Origin: a virus
Virus record (IMG/VR): IMGVR_UViG_3300010354_000815
Coordinates: 1-21,447 of that record
DNA length: 21,447 nt
Direction: 5' to 3' (one strand)
The notes under the pieces were generated by a model. That model was not told the origin of the DNA, did no database searches, and was given only the letters and a program-made list of their open reading frames with translations. Made by a program: the position numbers and the translations under genes. This document shows, in pieces, positions 18,501 to 21,447 of the stretch. Numbering within the stretch: the stretch's first letter is position 1; every line of letters starts with the position of its first letter.

Positions 18501-21447
18501 CCAGAAAGGAATCTTCCAGTTTCTACAATTGCTTCCGCACTACCACCAAAAGACGAGGTGAGAATAATTTGTCTACCTGTTCCAGCATTAGCAAAGGAAA
18601 TATAATTGCCACTAACAGCATCTTGAGGTGTTAGTGCAATTCTCAATTGATCATCTTCAAGACCAGCAGAAGATCCTGCAATTGCATAATAGATTTGATC
18701 TGGATCAATATAACCAAATGAAGTTAATGGGAATGAAGATCCTTCTCCAAGATCTTGAACGCTAAATGTAACTTCGGCTCCATTTTGAATACCATGTGGG
18801 AACGAGAATTGAAATAAACCTAAGTCTAAATTGACAACATACGTAAAGCTAGATTTTAATGATACTGTAGGAGCAGTAGAGTAACCAGAACCAGGATTTT
18901 TAACAAGAATATCGCTAATTCTACCATTTTTAACTAATGCCTGAGCAATAGCTCCACTTCCACCACCACCTTCAATTATAACTTCTGGAGGAGTTGTATA
19001 TCCTGTTCCTGGATCTACTACTTTAATACTACTTAAAATACTAGTATTTACTAATTGTAAATTTACTGGGAAGGTAATTTCAGGTCTTAAAGTGTAATCA
19101 TGAGTATAATTAAAACCAAAGTTATTGTTTCTTAATTTTTTAATTTTACCTACATTTGTACCTTTTGTGAAAATAGACGCTCCAGATCCTTTTGGAGGGA
19201 TAACAACCTCTAGTTCAGCACCAGAACCAGCTAGACCTGGGCCTAATATACCATCAATAGCATCCACATCAATAAACGCTGTAGTATATCCTTTTCCTGG
19301 ATCAGTAACGGTAACCTCTACAATTTGACCCGCAGGATCAGTAGTTCCATCGACTAAAATTGATACTTTACCTCCAGTTCCATCTCCCAAAATAGGAACA
19401 CTAAAATATTCACCTGCTTCGTATTCTGTTCCTGGTTCAATAATATCTACCCTTTCAATTTTTCTAGATGAAACAATATCGCTAACAATTGGAAGTTTTT
19501 TATAAAAACCTCCACCATTAACTAAACGAATTTTTGAAATTGGTCCTACAGCTTTAGTTGAAGAAGTTGAATAATATGAAGATGAAGCAACAGCAACCTT
19601 TTCTGGTTCAAAAAGTAACTCAAATTTAAATTTATTTGGACCAGATGTAATTGTTCCTCCAGCCAAATCCGTGATTACAAAAGAACCGATATAAGGACTT
19701 GGTTGAACATCAATATAAGATGTATTATCAACTGGACCATCCAAACTCAAATCGGATGGGTCCGCATAGTAACTAATATTAGCAGCATCATCAGTAACTT
19801 TAAACGAGATAAATGGTGAATTTCCAGGTTCATCAAATCCAGGAGTTCCTCTCCTAACAATGTTTTTAAATGTGTATTCAATTTTATATAAGTTATCTCT
19901 ATAGAATGAGAGATAATGACCTTGCATAGATGAATGGGAAGTATCAAAAGTATATTGCTGTCCGTAAATAAATTTAAATATTGGATTTTTTACAAAAATA
20001 TTAACCGTTTGATTTGTTATGAAACTGGAAGCCACATCAGATAATCTGACTATAAATTCCTTTTTGGACAAAATTGAATATACGTCAAATGTTCCTGATA
20101 ATGGTGCGTATGTTGGTGAAGTTGTTACGTAAACAATAGATTGCTCATTAAGATAATGAGAAGTATTTGATCTTACAAAAATCAAATCGGTATTATCTAT
20201 TGAATCAACTTGCAAAATTTTAGTTAAATTAGTAATAATACTAATCTGAGTTACATTTGTTAATCCACCTATAACAACAGAACTATATGCACTATTAAAT
20301 ACAAAATTGGAGCTACTTAATGTTACAACAGAACCAACGACATAACTAGAACCAGATGATACGGCATCAATTCTAATAAGATAATCGGCATCGGAATAAG
20401 GTTTAAATTTGGCATCTAAACCACCTGGTATGGAAATCGTAAAAGATCCTGGAGACGTATTTGATACATTCGTAAATGGATATGCCAATATCTCATTTAC
20501 AAAATCATCAGAACTGCTCAATTGACCCGTTGCCAATGAAAATGTTCCTGTAATATCTGCAATTAAAACATAGTTATCTATTAAATTTTTGTCTATGATT
20601 TTTGCTGATGCTATCGTCACACCGATAGAATTTTTAAGAACTAATGTAGTACCAACATTAAAATTAAAAGACTGATTAATATTTAATTTTCTTATGTTGT
20701 CTATTTTGCTTGTTGTGAATGAATTGAAGAAAAACTTATCGAGTGCATTTGCAGTAACTTTTACTTTTGTGCCACCAATAGTAGGAATAGTAGCAGTTCT
20801 TGAAGACCACAAATCTACAGTTGAAGTTGGAATTGCATTATTTTGCGTTAATAATGAATTTGTAGAGTTAAAATCTAAAATTTGAAGACCTTCTGATCCT
20901 AAAATGTAAGTTGAAACGATAGTATTTGAATCTGTTGATGCTGTAATAGAAGAAGATGTAGTTCTGCTGATACTGTATCCGTGATCAGTTAAGGTTATAG
21001 TTCCCAATCTTTCAGTATCCGCATTTTTATCTGCTTTAAACACAAATCCAGATGCCTGACCATAATCTACAACTGCATATGCAGATGTAGGAGTAGATCC
21101 ACTGTAAGATACAACATAGTTACTTAAACGAATATCATCAACTCTTGTTGGATTTGAAAGAGATCCAGTAGTGCTTCCAAAATCAATTTCAGTAGGATTT
21201 ATATTTACTGAACTCGTTCTTTGCGAGTATTGAGTTCCATTTATATAAACAGTATAAGTAGCAATTGAATTAGAGAAAGATTTAGTTAATGCGACGTGAG
21301 CATAACCAGCATTCATTAATGTAACAACATCAGTTTGCGTACTCCAACTACCTGCAGATCCATTTAGCTCTGTTCTAAGTTTTCCATAATTACTACCAGT
21401 TGCGCTATTGATTTGAATAATAATATTATTAGAACCGTCAGTGACAG
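12524..21447 (-). CDS. Giant multidomain virion structural protein, C-terminal 2973 residues (5' end outside window)
   Basis: The frame is open from the right edge (codon at 21445) to TAA 12524. The first ATG, at 21316, lies inside a laminin-G-like domain, so it is not the start. Visible order, numbering from the edge: LamG-like end (1 to about 115, with AHVALTKS and VDDIRLSNY); glycine-rich GxGY region (about 638-865, with GDGTGGKVSILVDG and VVIPPKGSGA); a VINGVAQSPG unit (about 1215); a complete LamG/concanavalin-like domain (about 1491-1672, with LETWIYVP, WAHVAWTR, LDEIRVSNF); three helical repeats of about 160 residues (about 1819-2312); two more NG-x-x-Q-x-PG units (about 2700-2850); a final GDGYISRPTVSF/GSGYAYPTVVV pair. 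G-x-T-S-x-A modules are scattered. LamG folds often bind sugars, so a surface or host-contact role is inferred. It lies where T4 has gp7 but shows no gp7 similarity I can recognise. Confidence 0.85.
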   Translation of the reverse strand, partial: VTDGSNNIIIQINSATGSNYGKLRTELNGSAGSWSTQTDVVTLMNAGYAHVALTKSFSNSIATYTVYINGTQYSQRTSSVNINPTEIDFGSTTGSLSNPTRVDDIRLSNYVVSYSGSTPTSAYAVVDYGQASGFVFKADKNADTERLGTITLTDHGYSISRTTSSSITASTDSNTIVSTYILGSEGLQILDFNSTNSLLTQNNAIPTSTVDLWSSRTATIPTIGGTKVKVTANALDKFFFNSFTTSKIDNIRKLNINQSFNFNVGTTLVLKNSIGVTIASAKIIDKNLIDNYVLIADITGTFSLATGQLSSSDDFVNEILAYPFTNVSNTSPGSFTISIPGGLDAKFKPYSDADYLIRIDAVSSGSSYVVGSVVTLSSSNFVFNSAYSSVVIGGLTNVTQISIITNLTKILQVDSIDNTDLIFVRSNTSHYLNEQSIVYVTTSPTYAPLSGTFDVYSILSKKEFIVRLSDVASSFITNQTVNIFVKNPIFKFIYGQQYTFDTSHSSMQGHYLSFYRDNLYKIEYTFKNIVRRGTPGFDEPGNSPFISFKVTDDAANISYYADPSDLSLDGPVDNTSYIDVQPSPYIGSFVITDLAGGTITSGPNKFKFELLFEPEKVAVASSSYYSTSSTKAVGPISKIRLVNGGGFYKKLPIVSDIVSSRKIERVDIIEPGTEYEAGEYFSVPILGDGTGGKVSILVDGTTDPAGQIVEVTVTDPGKGYTTAFIDVDAIDGILGPGLAGSGAELEVVIPPKGSGASIFTKGTNVGKIKKLRNNNFGFNYTHDYTLRPEITFPVNLQLVNTSILSSIKVVDPGTGYTTPPEVIIEGGGGSGAIAQALVKNGRISDILVKNPGSGYSTAPTVSLKSSFTYVVNLDLGLFQFSFPHGIQNGAEVTFSVQDLGEGSSFPLTSFGYIDPDQIYYAIAGSSAGLEDDQLRIALTPQDAVSGNYISFANAGTGRQIILTSSFGGSAEAIVETGRFLSGEFVFQGEALETATASGYVSTNDGWQVGPRLLKITSVNGIFEVGQQISGVVSKASGTITQINIAKGVLEVNSITNTVGKFLDDIGKPSEIVQKIQDSYLYQAYSYNVKSPVPIEEWRNTLIDTTHPAGFKVFGEIDISEGGKGLTDKTDFELTKSVNLIESSVVADIDNFALVEPVYQDFDNTQVLFRSKRLTSSEEILTSVVQKLDDISPLFDGVRKTFPLTIDGNVVIANTSQFMIVINGVAQSPGTSFVVQQGSIVFFEAPLAPTKISYAEIALTFENTYILTINNVSGILPELGNSIRGLTSNATATVVSSTTSTITIFNISGTFSNGETIISTATGLNCTLVSKDDIQNDNVFEFKERITNLNGKTAIVEEINLNSELNTVTNSIVISKSSGTYDSPSGLLELQLNNFIVSAKSGIVAKITGISPYQDPETGTFVSSISISDPSSFFGLLFNRIVNPQNPNAIVDDLSKSLIEVTDLEDSDIKVESNFVPFEDVTNIVLDFDYNQRTPKTITVSGNASSSSTQSKFGNGSIYLDGSGDYLTITDASDFDFGNYTLETWIYVPSLPSGTYSMIFSLTGGPNFYWGLRKVGSTLYLTSFDGVTINEQSSGTTVQVGQWAHVAWTRSGTTIRSFVNGSLVHTGTSSASANATGLMIGYDDTYTNQYQYNGYLDEIRVSNFTRYSTAFTPAQLPFSNDTYTKLLIHGNTNIIDDGGLTSNVQSKDLIQNISVDYINETGDFSLGEEVSSKKLSYHTISGGNFQVGNTVTGSTSGASATIIGINYALKILYLGQQVGTYTLEETISNGSGVTAKASNYIETSFTVNQINTTTNNIITGQFDSDTRHRFRDAANLLRLNSSYIVDEVAGRLKNRYPDLEIPGDTSNGSDGTNRCKLDLSLLLNAVAEDLENGGNYNTITAAKFYIDANGGLNFIKLQALQSLYAHTQMSLLCQSAVDGTLSSSPTYTDKVPVPPLEVIVDGGGCANVKSAIDTLWNSINDIIAPAGQVYRDAGDLLWFNRNYIAQEATGYIESYFRYTLNGIIYNAFTYPGGSADVCERDIVDYIIPSIISDLITGGNSNIVSAMEYYIGNGNIQYVKNELLPTIVAFEKVNELCQLAINNWITGPSTTYTTQYGATATKYTDLSISIDDGTYGGGCANIKSTIDTLFDVAIGILQPGSTLQRNTAKLLLFNKEYIKYESLQRTLNNYPSFTVPGGNAKCLRDIGYIVDALVYDLLTNGNSGIVNATLAYIDAATGTVLSLQGELVQSIYAYNQVNALMKQAIAETLTSPATASGQYAYTDINISITGSNLTTMQTFIDNRMAILLGTLNNADYIENNAIISSNSITVPTKTYPTRTSISPVTGKISVGDYVYGFTSGRNAEIESIIFNRATVKDIYLRFTIEYDEEAETFQKNQILTIQGQPSRTCTIVSIENGEFESYIDVLVGQGPFAIGDTLLNTSNFTAEITSIVNRVQLKNVIGSFNANSYIKGLYSSSSLTCLNYDYNISPILSNTGSRLVIETESTQGEFINTRIVYSSISSHYIDILQDSQSESLGIGDIIHTTNTYRLTVNLDEDLLEFPVGSQITNIIDNISQGKYATIIDYEILPGGSTAYIYIGNILDDDIFIIGDSVAYYGSGEQYPSGLATITTITTTPSNSYATVSKITSYGTGYRVYLTDVTGLLNTYAQVIASNNYRAVISNVVEITGTVSRSFVGFNGVQDTFDLTTNNGDQFFPDSDGHLLVFVNGILQPPGPSYTAFSDKIQFVEPPEIGSSFHAVYVGKLRQLDDISFEFDSLRSSFNLKLNEVFYSLTITSGVSSTNIKPENNIIVSLNGVIQEPGVAFQLVGSRIIFAEIPRAGSTFVAFSYIGSDADVIAAEIIPPIESGDVLEIEGEDQNRTVAVIESSNSLITYDYLGSVLGRNAQALANLVTGRVSKLQLTSSGDGYISRPTVSFDSSTGFDAQAKALVGVSRIDVIQRGSGYAYPTVVVSNVVP
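12900..13380 (-). repeat. Two adjacent NG-x-x-Q-x-PG beta units in the giant protein
   Basis: Two units encode LLVFVNGILQPPGPSYTAF...IQFVEPPEIGSSF and IIVSLNGVIQEPGVAFQLV...IIFAEIPRAGSTF, each preceded by an F-[ND]-G/S...F-x-L stretch. A third copy (MIVINGVAQSPGTSF...IVFFEAPLAP) lies about 4.5 kb upstream near 17690-17880. This unit is widespread in phage tail fibres and baseplate-associated proteins and probably forms a small beta domain on the virion surface. Confidence 0.75.
14505..15990 (-). repeat. Tandem triple helical repeat inside the giant protein
   Basis: Three consecutive units of roughly 155-170 residues each are encoded here, at about 15990-15490, 15490-14972 and 14972-14505. 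Each opens with a helix of the pattern LL-x-x-N-x-x-Y-I (LLRLNSSYI, LLWFNRNYI, LLLFNKEYI). Each continues with C-x-x-D-[IL] and a DL-x-x-[GN]-GN-x-x-x-[IV]-x-A stretch. The first two close with GGGCAN[VI]KS[AT]IDTL; the third ends with a degenerate TMQTFIDNRM version. They stand out as alpha-helical in an otherwise beta-rich protein and hold most of its cysteines. Confidence 0.8.

Noticed and set aside
21314-21316. ATG as the start of the giant gene
   Set aside because: The frame stays open for 43 more codons to the window edge and the upstream residues continue the same LamG-like domain. No ribosome site precedes the ATG.
1-21447. CRISPR arrays, tRNA genes, insertion sequences, integrase or reverse transcriptase
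   Set aside because: Reading both strands showed no spaced direct repeats, no tRNA-like cloverleaf in the few short gaps and no frames with recombinase or polymerase motifs. The window is almost fully filled by structural genes.

Overview
This AT-rich window carries part of the tail/baseplate module of a T4-like (myovirus) phage. All genes lie on the minus strand, so transcription runs from high to low coordinates. The best anchor is the 510-residue protein at 8815-10347. It matches T4 baseplate wedge protein gp8 at both ends: an N-terminal FIGRPQAWDNENN segment against T4's ITFGRSEPWSSNEN, and a C-terminal GEVIYIDNRRSI...DQIEDI segment against T4's GEMIYMENRPPI...DQTEEI. Downstream, the 2411-residue protein opens with the DUF4815 signature (YYDDFD..., VLFRPGFPIQARELTTLQ) that I associate with cyanophage and pelagiphage T4-like structural proteins. 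The low G+C and family resemblances suggest a marine phage of Prochlorococcus/Synechococcus or SAR11. The host cannot be decided from this sequence. No lysogeny, replication, RNA or metabolic genes are visible.

Layout in transcription order (right to left):
(1) A giant gene, open at the right window edge, with 2973 visible residues (21447-12524). It has two laminin-G-like segments, glycine-rich GxGY beta repeats, three copies of an ING/VNG-x-x-Q-x-PG unit, and a tandem triple helical repeat.
(2) A 700-residue protein built largely of GxGY repeats (12495-10393).
(3) The gp8 homologue (10347-8815).
(4) The 2411-residue DUF4815 protein (8795-1560).
(5, 6) Two tiny coiled-coil proteins of 78 and 69 residues (1557-1125). 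The second overlaps the first by 14 bp.
(7) A strong hairpin terminator, followed at once by a T4-type late promoter (TATAAATA).
(8) A tail-fibre gene that runs off the left edge (1042-1).

This order parallels the T4 run gp7-gp8-gp9/10/11-gp12. The giant and 700-residue proteins sit in the gp7 slot, the DUF4815 protein in the gp9/gp10 slot and the fibre in the gp12 slot. Each of the three longer intergenic gaps (upstream of the 700-residue gene, gp8 and the fibre) contains an element with a TAAATA core. The tight junctions do not. This suggests separate late transcription units: giant gene from outside the window; 700-residue gene; gp8 to the 69-residue gene, ending at the hairpin; fibre. Several proteins share small beta modules, especially GxGY and G-x-T-S-G-A-x-A. 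The baseplate periphery appears to have grown by shuffling and duplicating these pieces.
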